NCBI RefSeq assembly: GCF_014679505.1 | Contig: NZ_CP061474.1 | Coordinates: 588,001 to 652,000 of the forward strand | Length of the DNA: 64,000 nt | Direction: 5' to 3' | DNA from: Geobacillus sp. 46C-IIa | Lineage (GTDB): Bacteria > Bacillota > Bacilli > Bacillales > Anoxybacillaceae | Part shown: piece after piece, positions 8,883 through 17,686 of the stretch | Numbering within the stretch: position 1 is the stretch's first letter | How the letters are laid out: every line of letters begins with the position of its first letter | The notes under the pieces: generated by a model | What the model saw: the letters and a program-made list of their open reading frames with translations, nothing else | What the model was told of the DNA's origin: nothing | The model's database searches: none | Program-made: the position numbers and the translations under genes

Positions 8883-8908
8883 TCAAATAGAACTATCAAA
8901 TAGAACTA
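8883..8908. repeat. Two tandem 13-bp units at the synthetase breakpoint
   Basis: TCAAATAGAACTA occurs twice without a gap at 8883-8895 and 8896-8908, in an AT-rich block right where synthetase homology ends. This may mark the rearrangement junction. Confidence 0.75.
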
Positions 8909-8979
8909 AAATTCAACATATTGTTAAAGAACAGTGTCATGGCAAGTGAATTTGTTTGCACACAACACGGGTAGAGCAG

Positions 8980-9020
8980 ATGGCCTCGAAAGCTCCGGCA
9001 ACGATGGGAGGCGAGGCCAT
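8980..9020. other. Intergenic hairpin with 9-bp perfect stem
   Basis: ATGGCCTCG at 8980-8988 pairs with CGAGGCCAT at 9012-9020. It lies just past the 3' end of the minus-strand hypothetical gene. There is no T-run on the minus side, so a terminator role is unproven. The rest of 8871-9046 shows no gene. Confidence 0.4.
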
Positions 9021-9046
9021 GGACAAAAAAGAGGCATCCGGTTTCG

Positions 9047-9382
9047 TCAGCGTGTTTTGCTTTTTACCGCAGTTGCCTTTTCAAAGGAGATATTGGGACT
9101 CACCCGATACCAAATCCATAAATCATTGATGATGGAAGCGAGTTCGGCCACTTCCGCATTCAGCCGGCACGAGCGCGCAAAATCGGCTTCGCGGCCAAGC
9201 GCGTCTTGCTTCTCATTGATTTGCCGTTCCAGCGCCGCGATGCGGTCAGGGATTAAACCGCGGATCGCTTCCCACTCGAGCAAAATCGCCTCCTGTTCCT
9301 CGGCGCTGTAGTCTTCCCAAGGCTTGTCCAACTGCGGCACGCGGATGCCGAGCCGCGCGTCATTGACAAATCGATGGTTCAT
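9047..9382 (-). CDS. Conserved-looking hypothetical protein, helical
   Basis: 111 residues from the ATG at 9382, preceded on its strand by a GGGAGGGG ribosome site. The middle (about residues 25-90) is rich in Glu, Ala, Leu and Arg in heptad-like spacing and should be helical; no membrane segment or known catalytic motif is visible. I do not recognise the family. It is divergent from argG, so its promoter shares the same 180-base gap. Codon use matches neighbours and the ribosome site is good, which supports a real gene. Confidence 0.6.
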   Translation of the reverse strand: MNHRFVNDARLGIRVPQLDKPWEDYSAEEQEAILLEWEAIRGLIPDRIAALERQINEKQDALGREADFARSCRLNAEVAELASIINDLWIWYRVSPNISFEKATAVKSKTR

Positions 9383-9453
9383 CTAATCCCCTCCCTTTTC
9401 TCCATTATACTAAAATGTGTCAGAACGAGGGGTGGAATTTTTATGCTTTTCGT

Positions 9454-9467
9454 TGAATAAGTATTGA
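9454..9467. promoter_or_regulatory. ARG-box-like operator 1 upstream of argG
   Basis: TGAATAAGTATTGA matches the ArgR/AhrC half-site pattern TGNATWWWWATNCA with one mismatch. It overlaps the start of the argG -35 element, a position that suits repression by arginine. Confidence 0.6.
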
Positions 9468-9492
9468 AAAATCATCGAAAAGCTGATAAAGT
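9464..9492 (+). promoter_or_regulatory. Putative sigma-A promoter of argGH
   Basis: TTGAAA at 9464-9469 and TAAAGT at 9487-9492 are spaced by 17 bases. ARG-box-like sites lie over the -35 and downstream of the -10. Confidence 0.5.
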
Positions 9493-9509
9493 GATTAATG
9501 TATCCGATT

Positions 9510-9523
9510 TGAATATTTATTTA
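9510..9523. promoter_or_regulatory. ARG-box-like operator 2 upstream of argG
   Basis: TGAATATTTATTTA fits TGNATWWWWATNCA with one mismatch, 56 bases from site 1, just before the argG ribosome site. Paired boxes are typical of ArgR/AhrC control. Confidence 0.55.
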
Positions 9524-9562
9524 TATTTAAGTATATTTATGTGACAGGAGAGGAGAACGACC

Positions 9563-10783
9563 ATGGCAAATCCAAAATTGGTGCTGGCCTATTCCGGCGG
9601 TTTAGATACATCGGTAGCGATTAAATGGCTGCAAGAGCGCGGGTATGATGTGATCGCCTGCTGCCTGGACCTTGGGGAAGGAAAAGATCTTGATTTTGTA
9701 AAAGAAAAAGCGCTCAAAGTCGGGGCGATCAAGTCGTACGTCATCGACGTCAAAGACGAGTTTGCGAATGACTATGCGCTCATCGCTTTGCAGGCGAACG
9801 CGCTGTATGAAGGGAAATATCCGCTCGTCTCGGCGCTGTCGCGTCCGCTCATCGCGAAAAAACTCGTTGAAATCGCCGAGCTCGAAGGCGCCGTGGCGGT
9901 CGCCCACGGCTGCACGGGGAAAGGGAACGATCAAGTGCGTTTTGAAGTGTCGATCAACGCGCTCAATCCGGATTTGGACGTCATCGCCCCCGTGCGCGAA
10001 TGGAGCTGGTCGCGCGAGGAGGAAATCGAATACGCGAAAAAACACGGCATTCCGATTCCGGTTGATCTGGACAGCCCGTTTTCGATCGACCAAAACTTAT
10101 GGGGCCGCAGCAACGAATGCGGCATTTTGGAAGATCCGTGGGCCGCGCCGCCGGAAGAGGCGTACGAGCTGACGGCTTCGCTTGAGAACGCGCCGGATGT
10201 GCCGGATGTCATCGAGATCGGCTTTGAACAAGGCGTGCCGGTGACGTTAAACGGGCAAGCATACCCGCTTGCGCAATTGATTTTGGAGCTGAACGCGCTT
10301 GCCGGCAAGCACGGCGTCGGCCGCATCGACCATGTTGAGAATCGCCTTGTCGGCATCAAGTCGCGCGAAGTGTACGAATGCCCAGGGGCGATCACGCTCA
10401 TTAAAGCGCATAAAGAGCTCGAAGACTTGACATTGGTGAGAGAAGTCGCCCATTTCAAACCGATCATCGAGCAAAAAATCGCCGAAGTCATTTACAACGG
10501 CCTTTGGTTCTCGCCGCTCAAAGACGCGTTGGTCGCGTTTTTGAAAGAAACGCAGAAAAACGTCACCGGCGTCGTGCGCGTGAAGCTGTTTAAAGGCCAT
10601 GCGATCGTCGAAGGGCGCAAATCGCCGTTCTCGCTCTATGATGAAAAACTGGCGACGTATACGTCGGAAGATGAATTTGACCATCAAGCGGCGGTCGGCT
10701 TCATTTCGCTGTACGGCTTGCCGACCAAAGTCAACAGCATCGTGAACAAGCAACACAAAGCGTCGGTGCCAGCCGGCCAATAA
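9563..10783 (+). CDS. argG: Argininosuccinate synthase
   Basis: 406 residues, full family length. The N-terminal ATP pyrophosphatase loop AYSGGLDTS (residues 9-17) is intact, as are the citrulline/aspartate-site stretches [14 protein letters not shown] and [13 protein letters not shown]. It joins citrulline and aspartate to argininosuccinate with cleavage of ATP to AMP, the penultimate arginine step. The ATG has GAGAGGAG upstream. argH follows after 49 bases on the same strand, and two ARG-box-like sites precede it, so arginine repression through ArgR/AhrC is likely. Confidence 0.97.
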   Translation: MANPKLVLAYSGGLDTSVAIKWLQERGYDVIACCLDLGEGKDLDFVKEKALKVGAIKSYVIDVKDEFANDYALIALQANALYEGKYPLVSALSRPLIAKKLVEIAELEGAVAVAHGCTGKGNDQVRFEVSINALNPDLDVIAPVREWSWSREEEIEYAKKHGIPIPVDLDSPFSIDQNLWGRSNECGILEDPWAAPPEEAYELTASLENAPDVPDVIEIGFEQGVPVTLNGQAYPLAQLILELNALAGKHGVGRIDHVENRLVGIKSREVYECPGAITLIKAHKELEDLTLVREVAHFKPIIEQKIAEVIYNGLWFSPLKDALVAFLKETQKNVTGVVRVKLFKGHAIVEGRKSPFSLYDEKLATYTSEDEFDHQAAVGFISLYGLPTKVNSIVNKQHKASVPAGQ

Positions 10784-10832
10784 ACCATCGAGAAAAGGAA
10801 GGGGGAAGTCGCATTCCTCTGCGGCGTGAGGC

Positions 10833-12212
10833 GTGAAAAAGCTTTGGGGTGGACGGTTTACGAAAACAGCGGAAGAATGGGTCGACGAGTTTGGCGCGTC
10901 GATCCCGTTCGACCAAGAGCTCGTCGAAGAAGACATTGAAGGAAGCCTCGCCCATGTGACGATGCTTGGCGAGTGCGGCATTCTGCCGGCGGACGACGTG
11001 GAAGCCATCAAAGGCGGGCTTTTGCGCCTGCTCGAAAAAGCGAAGCGGGGGGAGCTCGAGTTTTCGGTCGCGTATGAAGACATTCATTTAAACATTGAAA
11101 AAATGTTGATCGACGACATCGGCCCGGTCGGCGGCAAGCTGCACACCGGACGGAGCCGGAACGACCAAGTGGCGACCGATATGCATCTATATTTGCGCAA
11201 GCGCGTCGAAGAGATTCTCGGCCTCATCCGCGGGCTGCAGCGGGCGCTTGTGTCTCAGGCCGAGAAGCATGTCGACACGATCATGCCGGGGTATACGCAT
11301 TTGCAGCGGGCGCAGCCGATCTCGTTTGCCCACCATCTGCTGGCGTATGTTTGGATGTTGGAGCGCGATTATGAGCGGTTTTCCGAGTCGCAAAAGCGCA
11401 TCAACAAGTCGCCGCTTGGCGCCGGAGCGCTCGCCGGCACGACGTTTCCGATCGACCGGCAGCGGACGGCGGAGCTTTTGGGCTTTGCCGATATGTACGA
11501 AAACAGTTTGGATGCCGTGAGCGACCGTGATTTTATCATCGAATTTTTAAGCGACAGCTCGATGCTTATGATGCATTTGTCGCGGCTCGCTGAGGAGCTC
11601 ATCCTTTGGTCAAGCCAAGAGTTCCAGTTCGTTGAGCTTGATGACGCGTTTGCGACCGGCAGCAGCATCATGCCGCAAAAGAAAAACCCGGACATGGCCG
11701 AGCTCATCCGCGGCAAAACCGGGCGCGTGTATGGGCACTTAATGGCCTTGTTGACGGTGATGAAAGGGCTGCCGCTCGCCTACAACAAAGATATGCAAGA
11801 AGATAAAGAAGGCATGTTCGATACGGTGAAGACGGTCGTCGGGGCGTTGAAAATTTTCACCGGCATGATCGAGACGATGAATGTGCGCGCGGACGTGATG
11901 GAGCGGGCGACGAAACAAGACTTTTCGAACGCCACTGAGCTCGCCGATTACTTGGCTGCCAAAGGCATGCCGTTCCGCGAGGCGCATGAGGTCGTCGGCA
12001 AGCTCGTCTTGCGCTGCATCGAACAAGGCGTCTTTTTGGCGGATTTGCCGCTTGAAGTGTATCAGGAAGCGTCGCCGCTCTTTGAAGAAGACATTTATGA
12101 TGCGTTGAACCCACGAACGGCGGTCAACCGCCGCAACAGCGCCGGCGGCACCGGGTTTGCCGAAGTGCGCGCAGCGCTTGAAAAAGCGAAAGAACGATTG
12201 GGCACCCTGTGA
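10833..12212 (+). CDS. argH: Argininosuccinate lyase
   Basis: 459 residues from a GTG at 10833; the N-terminus KKLWGGRFT is typical of the enzyme, which fixes the start even though the nearest strong AAGGAAGGGGG lies almost 30 bases upstream and only a weak GAGG is close. The fumarase/aspartase signature [12 protein letters not shown] is present near residue 276, and [12 protein letters not shown] carries the substrate-binding residues. It splits argininosuccinate into arginine and fumarate. It is the second gene of argGH, and a strong terminator overlaps its stop codon. The weak ribosome site suggests coupling or reduced translation relative to argG. Confidence 0.97.
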   Translation: MKKLWGGRFTKTAEEWVDEFGASIPFDQELVEEDIEGSLAHVTMLGECGILPADDVEAIKGGLLRLLEKAKRGELEFSVAYEDIHLNIEKMLIDDIGPVGGKLHTGRSRNDQVATDMHLYLRKRVEEILGLIRGLQRALVSQAEKHVDTIMPGYTHLQRAQPISFAHHLLAYVWMLERDYERFSESQKRINKSPLGAGALAGTTFPIDRQRTAELLGFADMYENSLDAVSDRDFIIEFLSDSSMLMMHLSRLAEELILWSSQEFQFVELDDAFATGSSIMPQKKNPDMAELIRGKTGRVYGHLMALLTVMKGLPLAYNKDMQEDKEGMFDTVKTVVGALKIFTGMIETMNVRADVMERATKQDFSNATELADYLAAKGMPFREAHEVVGKLVLRCIEQGVFLADLPLEVYQEASPLFEEDIYDALNPRTAVNRRNSAGGTGFAEVRAALEKAKERLGTL

Positions 12213-12231
12213 CATGGCAGGGTGCTTTTTT
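12202..12231 (+). terminator. argGH terminator
   Basis: GCACCCTG (12202-12209) pairs with CAGGGTGC (12218-12225), followed by six T. The argH stop codon TGA lies in the loop. Confidence 0.9.
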
Positions 12232-12339
12232 GCCGCTTGATCGATATGGACGATGCGGCGGAGACCGCTGGCGGGGACGCGGCGGTGTGCTTGTTGAGCC
12301 TGCTGTCCGGTTGGGCAGTGCTTGAGCCCCAACATCGCC

Positions 12340-12478
12340 TAAGAGGCTGGTGATTTGGTGCAAAATACTGCTAGTTCCAGCTGTTTTTTCATTACAAACC
12401 CCTTGCGGAATCAGCTTTCTTTTTTTAGCGAAATGCCGCTGATTTGCGCATGACAGTCGTTTTTAACCGTCCTTCTAT
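12340..12478 (+). repeat. Dispersed 139-bp repeat, copy B (forward)
   Basis: Same length and sequence as copies A and C with scattered substitutions; it starts CTAAGAGGCTGGTGATTT and ends CCGTCCTTCTA. It sits between argH and uspA, which are convergent, so it lies downstream of both genes. The remainder of 12232-12339 holds no recognisable feature. Confidence 0.85.
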
Positions 12479-12495
12479 CGAAAGCGGGGCGGAGC

Positions 12496-12942
12496 TCATT
12501 CTTTCGGTGTCCTGACGACTAACACATCACATTTCGCATGGCGGACGATGTTTTCCGACACGCTGCCGATTAAGAACCGCTCAACCGCATTCAGTCCGGT
12601 CGCCCCGCAAATGATGAGGTCGGCTTTATATTTTGAAGCGACGTCCTTGGCGATTTTTACCTTCGGCGAGCCAAACGCAATGTCGGTCTCCACATCGTTG
12701 AGTCCAGCGGCGACAGCCTCGCTTTGATACCGCTTGAGCAGGTCGTTCGCATATTGCTCCGACCGCTCCGCGAGTGCATAATCATGCGCTTCGACGGTCG
12801 TAAAGCCGCGCAGATCAATGATGTGGGATAAAATGAGCTTCGCCCCGTTTCGCTTTGCCATTTCGATCGCTTTTTTCAGCGCCCATTCTGCTTCTTTCGA
12901 GCCGTCAACGGCGACGACGATCGTTTTGTATGTCGTTGCCAT
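12496..12942 (-). CDS. Universal stress protein, UspA family
   Basis: 148 residues from the ATG at 12942, ten bases after AAGGGG; a GTG three codons earlier is less well placed. The ATP-binding signature G-x2-G-x9-GS is visible as GATGLNAVERFLIGSVS near the C-terminus, with the N-terminal strand TIVVAVDGSKEAEWAL. These small cytosolic proteins bind ATP or AMP and are induced by stress and starvation; a precise activity is not known for most. It is a single-gene unit with copy B of the dispersed repeat right after its stop codon. Confidence 0.92.
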   Translation of the reverse strand: MATTYKTIVVAVDGSKEAEWALKKAIEMAKRNGAKLILSHIIDLRGFTTVEAHDYALAERSEQYANDLLKRYQSEAVAAGLNDVETDIAFGSPKVKIAKDVASKYKADLIICGATGLNAVERFLIGSVSENIVRHAKCDVLVVRTPKE

Positions 12943-13055
12943 GCTCTCCACTCCCCTTGGATAAAAATGTTACTTCTATATGTAGTATACCCTCCCCGTT
13001 CTGGCGGGAAACTAGGCCATATCTTTCGATTTCGTGAACGAGGGAGGAAAAAACA

Positions 13056-13196
13056 ATGGAAAAGCGGTATGACGGCTGGCAATACGATGAGGAAGAAGTG
13101 CGGACGATCACCGAGCAAATTACCGAATCGTATGAGAGCGGCATCATCGATGATGACGAACCGTATTACGACCCGCGCCGGGAAGTTGGCGAGTAA
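13056..13196 (+). CDS. Small acidic protein, 46 residues
   Basis: A short frame (ATG at 13056, TAA at 13194) with a good GAGGGAGG ribosome site and its own strong terminator directly after the stop, which together argue for a real gene. The protein is very acidic and rich in Asp, Glu and Tyr (EKRYDGWQYDEEEVRTI at the start, DDDEPYYDPRREVGE at the end). No membrane segment or known motif. It is divergent from uspA. Such short acidic Bacillus proteins are often sporulation or stress products, but I have no evidence for its role here. Confidence 0.65.
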   Translation: MEKRYDGWQYDEEEVRTITEQITESYESGIIDDDEPYYDPRREVGE

Positions 13197-13228
13197 CCAT
13201 AGCGGCCACGCGCTATGGTTATTTTTTT
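13195..13228 (+). terminator. Terminator after the 46-residue gene
   Basis: AACCATAGCG pairs perfectly with CGCTATGGTT across a six-base loop, followed by ATTTTTTT. The stem begins within the stop codon. Confidence 0.9.
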
Positions 13229-13293
13229 GTATTCTCTCCTGTTTGTAGTAAAGTAAAAATGAGACAGGCGAATAGCGGCAAGGAGGGAGAACA

Positions 13294-14058
13294 GTGCGGC
13301 ACGCCTTAATCACGGCCGGAGCAAAAGGGCTGGGGAGAAAAGTGACGGAGCTGCTGCTTGACAAAGGTTATTCGGTGACGGTCAACTACCGGAGCGATGA
13401 GCGGGCAGCGCGCTCGCTCCAAGAGCGGTATAAGGATGCGAGCGATCGGCTCCAATTTGTGCGCGGCGATGTGACGAACAAAGACGATTTGGCGGCGTTG
13501 ATCGACGCCGCCATGGAACGGTTCGGCCGCATTGACTGTTTGATTAACAACGCTGGGCCGTATATTTTTGAGCGGAAAAAGCTGGCCGATTATACGGAAG
13601 ATGAATGGTATGAAATGATCGAAGGCAACTTGAGTTCCGTGTTCCATTTGGTGAGGCGGACGATCCCGATTATGCGCAAGCAGCGGTTCGGCCGCATCAT
13701 TACGTACGGATTTCAAGGAGCGGCCGATGCCCCGGGTTGGGTGCACCGCTCGGCGTTTGGCGCGGCGAAAGTCGGGTTGGTGTCGCTGACGAAAACGATC
13801 GCCCTCGAAGAGGCGGAATACGGCATCACCGCTAACATGGTCTGTCCAGGCAACATCGTCGGCGCCATGAAAGAGGCAGCGATCGCTGACGCCCGCGCGA
13901 AGCGGGATGAGGAGACACCGGTCGGGCGCCCGGGAACAGGTGAAGACATCGCTCGCGTCATCGCCTTTTTATGCGAGGACGATTCCGATTTCATCACCGG
14001 CGCCATCATTGACGTTACCGGCGGGGTGAACGTGCTGTACCGCCACTTTTTCCAATAG
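13294..14058 (+). CDS. YtkK-like short-chain dehydrogenase/reductase lacking the catalytic Tyr
   Basis: 254 residues from a GTG at 13294 with AAGGAGGG upstream. The Rossmann fold is clear: nucleotide loop TAGAKGLGRK, NNAGPY in the NAG position, and the C-terminal PGNIVGAMKEA. The usual YxxxK active site reads FGAAK, with Phe in place of the catalytic Tyr, and no Ser is found about thirteen residues upstream, where GFQGAADAPGW stands. B. subtilis YtkK, as I recall it, shows the same pattern. It may bind a nucleotide and substrate without classic hydride-transfer chemistry, or use other residues. It precedes ald and may share a transcript. Confidence 0.85.
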   Translation: MRHALITAGAKGLGRKVTELLLDKGYSVTVNYRSDERAARSLQERYKDASDRLQFVRGDVTNKDDLAALIDAAMERFGRIDCLINNAGPYIFERKKLADYTEDEWYEMIEGNLSSVFHLVRRTIPIMRKQRFGRIITYGFQGAADAPGWVHRSAFGAAKVGLVSLTKTIALEEAEYGITANMVCPGNIVGAMKEAAIADARAKRDEETPVGRPGTGEDIARVIAFLCEDDSDFITGAIIDVTGGVNVLYRHFFQ

Positions 14059-14145
14059 GCGCCCGCACCGCTTTTTCGTTTGCTTTTCCGCCGAACGGGG
14101 AACAATAAAAGGGGAAAAGTGAAGGAAACAGGAGGAAAAGCGGCC

Positions 14146-15261
14146 ATGAAAATCGGAGTTCCGAAAGAGATTAAAAACAATGAGAACCGTGTCGCCATCA
14201 CGCCGGCCGGCGTCATGACGCTCGTCAAAGCCGGGCACGACGTTTACGTCGAAACGAACGCCGGCGCCGAGTCAGGTTTTTCAGATGCGGAGTATGAAAG
14301 CGCCGGGGCGGTGATCGTGCCAAACGCCGAGGATGCATGGGCGGCGGAGATGGTGTTGAAAGTGAAAGAGCCGCTGCCGGAGGAGTTCCGCTATTTCCGG
14401 CCCGGGCTCATTTTGTTTACGTATTTGCATTTGGCGGCGGCCGGAGCGCTGACGAAAGCGCTTGTCGAACAAAAAGTGGTCGGCATCGCCTATGAGACGG
14501 TGCAGCTTGAGAACGGCTCGCTGCCGCTCTTGACGCCGATGAGCGAGGTGGCGGGCCGCATGTCGGTGCAAGTCGGCGCCCAGTTTCTCGAGAAGCCGCA
14601 CGGCGGCAAAGGCATTTTGCTTGGCGGCGTCCCCGGAGTGCGGCGCGGCAAAGTGACGATCATCGGCGGCGGAACGGCTGGGACGAATGCGGCGAAAATC
14701 GCCGTTGGCCTCGGCGCGGACGTGACGATTTTGGACATTAACGCCGAGCGGCTGCGCGAGCTCGATGATTTGTTCGGCGACCATGTGACGACGCTCATGT
14801 CCAACTCGTACCATATCGCCGAATGTGTGCGCGAATCGGATTTGGTCGTCGGCGCTGTTCTCATCCCAGGGGCAAAAGCGCCGAAGCTGGTGACGGAAGA
14901 GATGGTGCGCTCGATGGCGCCGGGTTCGGTGCTTGTCGATATTGCGATCGACCAAGGCGGCATTTTCGAAACGACCGACCGCGTCACAACGCACGACGAT
15001 CCAACATACGTCAAACACGGCGTCGTCCATTACGCCGTTGCCAACATGCCGGGCGCTGTCCCGCGCACGTCGACGTTCGCACTCACGAACGTCACGATTC
15101 CATACGCCTTGCAAATCGCCAACAAAGGCTACCGCGCCGCTTGCCTTGACAATCCGGCGCTGTTAAAAGGGATCAACACGCTAGACGGGCATGTCGTGTA
15201 CGAAGCGGTGGCGGCAGCGCACAACATGCCGTATACCGATGTTCATCAATTGTTACGGTGA
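14146..15261 (+). CDS. ald: Alanine dehydrogenase
   Basis: 371 residues from the ATG at 14146, ten bases after GGAGG; the protein starts [17 protein letters not shown] as expected. The glycine-rich NAD loop [12 protein letters not shown] lies near residue 174, and the pyruvate-site residues are in VKVKEP and TYLHLA. It interconverts L-alanine and pyruvate plus ammonia with NAD; in Bacillus it supplies pyruvate during growth on alanine and during sporulation. It lies 88 bases after the YtkK-like gene and is convergent with the M24 peptidase gene across a shared terminator. Confidence 0.97.
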   Translation: MKIGVPKEIKNNENRVAITPAGVMTLVKAGHDVYVETNAGAESGFSDAEYESAGAVIVPNAEDAWAAEMVLKVKEPLPEEFRYFRPGLILFTYLHLAAAGALTKALVEQKVVGIAYETVQLENGSLPLLTPMSEVAGRMSVQVGAQFLEKPHGGKGILLGGVPGVRRGKVTIIGGGTAGTNAAKIAVGLGADVTILDINAERLRELDDLFGDHVTTLMSNSYHIAECVRESDLVVGAVLIPGAKAPKLVTEEMVRSMAPGSVLVDIAIDQGGIFETTDRVTTHDDPTYVKHGVVHYAVANMPGAVPRTSTFALTNVTIPYALQIANKGYRAACLDNPALLKGINTLDGHVVYEAVAAAHNMPYTDVHQLLR

Positions 15262-15340
15262 CGAAAAGGCGGGGCGCCTGCTGATTCGCTGAAGAGGGAG
15301 CGCAAAAAGCAGGGCCCGGGCCCCCATCTTAATCAAGCGC

Positions 15341-15384
15341 AAAGCTGCCCGAACCGGCCTTGCAGCAGGTCGGCGGGCAGCTTT
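15341..15384. terminator. Bidirectional terminator between ald and the M24 peptidase gene
   Basis: AAAGCTGCCCG (15341-15351) pairs with CGGGCAGCTTT (15374-15384), an 11-bp stem usable in both directions. Confidence 0.85.
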
Positions 15385-15402
15385 CGTTGTGCGGGCAATC
15401 CT

Positions 15403-16497
15403 TTAAACGATGATCAAGTCTTTCGAAAATGATGTCAGCACCTCGACCCCGCTGGCGGTGACAGCGACGTCATCTTCAATGCGCACGCCGCCGATCGCCG
15501 GGACGTAAATGCCCGGCTCAATCGTAAACACCATGCCGGGAGCAAGCGGTTCGGTGTTGGCGCCATGAAGAGATGGGTATTCGTGGATTTCGATCCCTAA
15601 GCCGTGGCCGACGCGATGGGTGAAGTACGGACCGTAGCCGGCTTGTTCAATGACGCTGCGGGCGGCGCGGTCGATCTCACCCATGGTGATTTGCGGGCGG
15701 CAGGCGTCGATCGCTGCCTGCTGGGCACGCCGGACGGTGTCGTAAATGAGCCGCTGCTCCTCGCTCGCCATCCGGCAGACGACGGTGCGGGTAATGTCTG
15801 AACAATAGCCGTCAACGATGACGCCTAAGTCAAACAAGACGAAGTCACCCGGGGCGACCGCTGCCGCTCCCGGCACGCCGTGCGGGTCGGCTGTGCGCGC
15901 GCCTGTGAGCACGGTCGTCGGGAACGACATCCCTTCGACGCCGAGCTTTTTTAGCTCATATTCAATGACGGCGACAAGTTCGAGCTCTGTTATGCCGGGG
16001 CGGATGGCCGATACGCCGATTTCGATCGCCCGGTCGGCGAGTTCGGCCGCCTGACGCAACCGCTTCATTTCTTGCTCGTCTTTCATGAGGCGAAGCTGGC
16101 GCAGTTTTTCTTCGGCATCCCGCCATTGGACGTTGGGAAACAGCGCCGAGAGCCGCTCGAAGCGGGCGAATGACAAATCGTTTTTTTCGACGGCAATCGA
16201 GACGGCCTTGATGTCGCGCGCTTCGAGATGGCGGCGGATCTCGTCCCACGGATCGGTGCTGTCGTCATAGCCGATCACCGCCCCCTCCCAGCCCGTGCGG
16301 CGGGCGCGGGGAGCTTCCATTTGCGGACAGACGAGCATGGGCTCGCCGTCAGGAAAAACGAGAAGCGCGAGCAGCCGCTCGTGCGGGTCGCACCAAAATC
16401 CGCTTAAATAAAAGACGTTGGCGCTTGACGTGATCAAGGCGAATGAACTATGTTGTTGTTGAAGCCAGGAGGAAAATGCTTGCAGCCGTTGATTCAT
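15403..16497 (-). CDS. Xaa-Pro peptidase, M24 family (creatinase fold)
   Basis: 364 residues with an N-terminal creatinase-type domain (to about 130) and a C-terminal pita-bread metallopeptidase domain. Metal ligands are visible: the two aspartates in FDLGVIVDGYCSDITRT, the histidine in HRVGHGLGIEIHEYP, and the glutamates in TIEPGIYVP and VRIEDDV. These enzymes remove or hydrolyse X-Pro bonds in small peptides and depend on two Mn or Co ions. It is a single gene on the minus strand with AAGGAAGG before the ATG at 16497. The exact class (aminopeptidase or dipeptidase) cannot be fixed from the sequence. Confidence 0.9.
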   Translation of the reverse strand: MNQRLQAFSSWLQQQHSSFALITSSANVFYLSGFWCDPHERLLALLVFPDGEPMLVCPQMEAPRARRTGWEGAVIGYDDSTDPWDEIRRHLEARDIKAVSIAVEKNDLSFARFERLSALFPNVQWRDAEEKLRQLRLMKDEQEMKRLRQAAELADRAIEIGVSAIRPGITELELVAVIEYELKKLGVEGMSFPTTVLTGARTADPHGVPGAAAVAPGDFVLFDLGVIVDGYCSDITRTVVCRMASEEQRLIYDTVRRAQQAAIDACRPQITMGEIDRAARSVIEQAGYGPYFTHRVGHGLGIEIHEYPSLHGANTEPLAPGMVFTIEPGIYVPAIGGVRIEDDVAVTASGVEVLTSFSKDLIIV

Positions 16498-16636
16498 CGT
16501 TCCATTCCTTCCTTTTTTGCTATGGTTTATTTTGAGCGTACCAAGAAACAGGCAACTTGTAAATGGACAAGCGGGAAAAGAAGGAAATGGACGCGCGGCG
16601 GCGAACCATGTTTAGGTGGAAAGGAGAGATGTAACT

Positions 16637-17317
16637 ATGAAAATCAGTTACCATGGCCATTCGGTCGTCCGCATTGAAACGAACGGGAAAACGATTTTGA
16701 TCGACCCGTTCATTACCGGCAACACGACGACCGATTTGAACGCGGCGGATGTAAAGGCGGATGTCATTTTGTTGACGCACGGGCATGGCGACCATGTCGG
16801 CGACACTGTTGACATCGCCAAACGAAACAATGCGCTTGTCGTGGCGACGTTTGAACTGGCGACGTATTTAAGCTGGCAGGGCGTCGAGACGTTCGGCATG
16901 AACATCGGCGGGGCGCGCCAGTTTGATTTTGGCACCGTCAAGTTTACGCAGGCGTTTCACAGCTCCGGCTTTGTGACCGATGACCAACAAATCATTTATT
17001 TAGGCATGCCGACCGGCATTTTGTTCACCGCCGAAGGCAAAACGGTCTACCATGCCGGCGACACCGGGCTGTTTTCTGACATGAAGCTGATCGGCGAGCG
17101 CCATTCAATCGATGTGGCGTTTTTGCCGATCGGCGACAGCTTTACGATGGGGCCGGAAGACGCGGCGGTCGCCGCCGAGTGGCTCGGTGCAAAACTGGTC
17201 GTGCCGATCCATTACAACACGTTCCCGCCGATCGCCCAAGACCCCGAGCGGTTCATCTCGCTCCTTCCGCCGGGCGTCGGCCGCGCATTAAAGCCGGGCG
17301 AAAGCATCGAGCTGTAA
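16637..17317 (+). CDS. Metal-dependent hydrolase, UPF0173 family (YtkL-like)
   Basis: 226 residues from the ATG at 16637 with GGAAAGGAG upstream. It is a beta-lactamase-fold protein: the HxHxDH motif is present as [10 protein letters not shown] near residue 46, a later histidine in AFHSSG, an aspartate in YHAGDTGLF and a final histidine in VPIHYNTFP. These residues bind two zinc ions in the fold. The substrate of the family is unknown. It is divergent from the peptidase gene and is followed by a hairpin repeat that may serve as its terminator. Confidence 0.9.
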   Translation: MKISYHGHSVVRIETNGKTILIDPFITGNTTTDLNAADVKADVILLTHGHGDHVGDTVDIAKRNNALVVATFELATYLSWQGVETFGMNIGGARQFDFGTVKFTQAFHSSGFVTDDQQIIYLGMPTGILFTAEGKTVYHAGDTGLFSDMKLIGERHSIDVAFLPIGDSFTMGPEDAAVAAEWLGAKLVVPIHYNTFPPIAQDPERFISLLPPGVGRALKPGESIEL

Positions 17318-17414
17318 AGCAAACGGGGCTGACCCAAAAGGTCGTCTGCCCTCAAGATAGGCATAACATACAGTGCGGCAGAATCAGTCAGCGCGTATAT
17401 ATAGCAACGAAAGA

Positions 17415-17441
17415 GGGTGTCCCGGTCCTTTTGGGACACCC
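17415..17441 (+). repeat. GGTGTCCC hairpin repeat, copy 1
   Basis: GGGTGTCCC pairs with GGGACACCC. The preceding bases (CGTATATATAGCAACGAAAG) resemble those before copy 3 near 56.44 kb. It lies after the UPF0173 gene and may terminate it, although the T-run is weak. Confidence 0.7.
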
Positions 17442-17449
17442 TTGTTGTT

Positions 17450-17686
17450 TCAATAAATGTTCCGCTCTAACAATTCCTCTTTGCGATATCCTTGGCTTCC
17501 TGAGTCACCATTCCCTCCTCCTGCATCGCTGTCGGAGAAATCATCATCCTCATCGCTATCATAGTAGTGATCGGAGTCGTCATAACTAGAGCTCTGACTC
17601 GCTTGATATCCTTTTTGGCTCGGAAGAAATAGAAAACAGCCGGTCACAATGATTATGGTGCCGAAAAATCCGTAATCGGCAAACAC
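17450..17686 (-). CDS. Small membrane protein with Asp/Ser/Gly-rich tail
   Basis: 78 residues from a GTG at 17686 with GGGG nine bases upstream. A hydrophobic stretch (GFFGTIIIVTGCFLFLP) is followed by a tail dominated by Ser, Asp, Tyr and Gly. The frame stays open upstream of the GTG for about 100 bases and encodes a second hydrophobic stretch (ALVLLLGIYLVFADY), so the true product may be longer with two membrane segments, started from a non-ATG codon after the GGGGGAAGGG at about 17745-17756. I do not recognise a family. The low-complexity tail warns that this could also be decayed coding sequence. Confidence 0.45.
   Translation of the reverse strand: MFADYGFFGTIIIVTGCFLFLPSQKGYQASQSSSYDDSDHYYDSDEDDDFSDSDAGGGNGDSGSQGYRKEELLERNIY

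Noticed and set aside
10247-11083. 278-codon open frame antisense to argG/argH
   Set aside because: Mirrors high-GC codon bias of the genes on the other strand; no ribosome site, low-complexity Arg/Phe-rich product, and argGH are certain.
14281-15114. 277-codon open frame antisense to ald
   Set aside because: Shadow of ald with no ribosome site and a His/Arg-rich, unstructured product.
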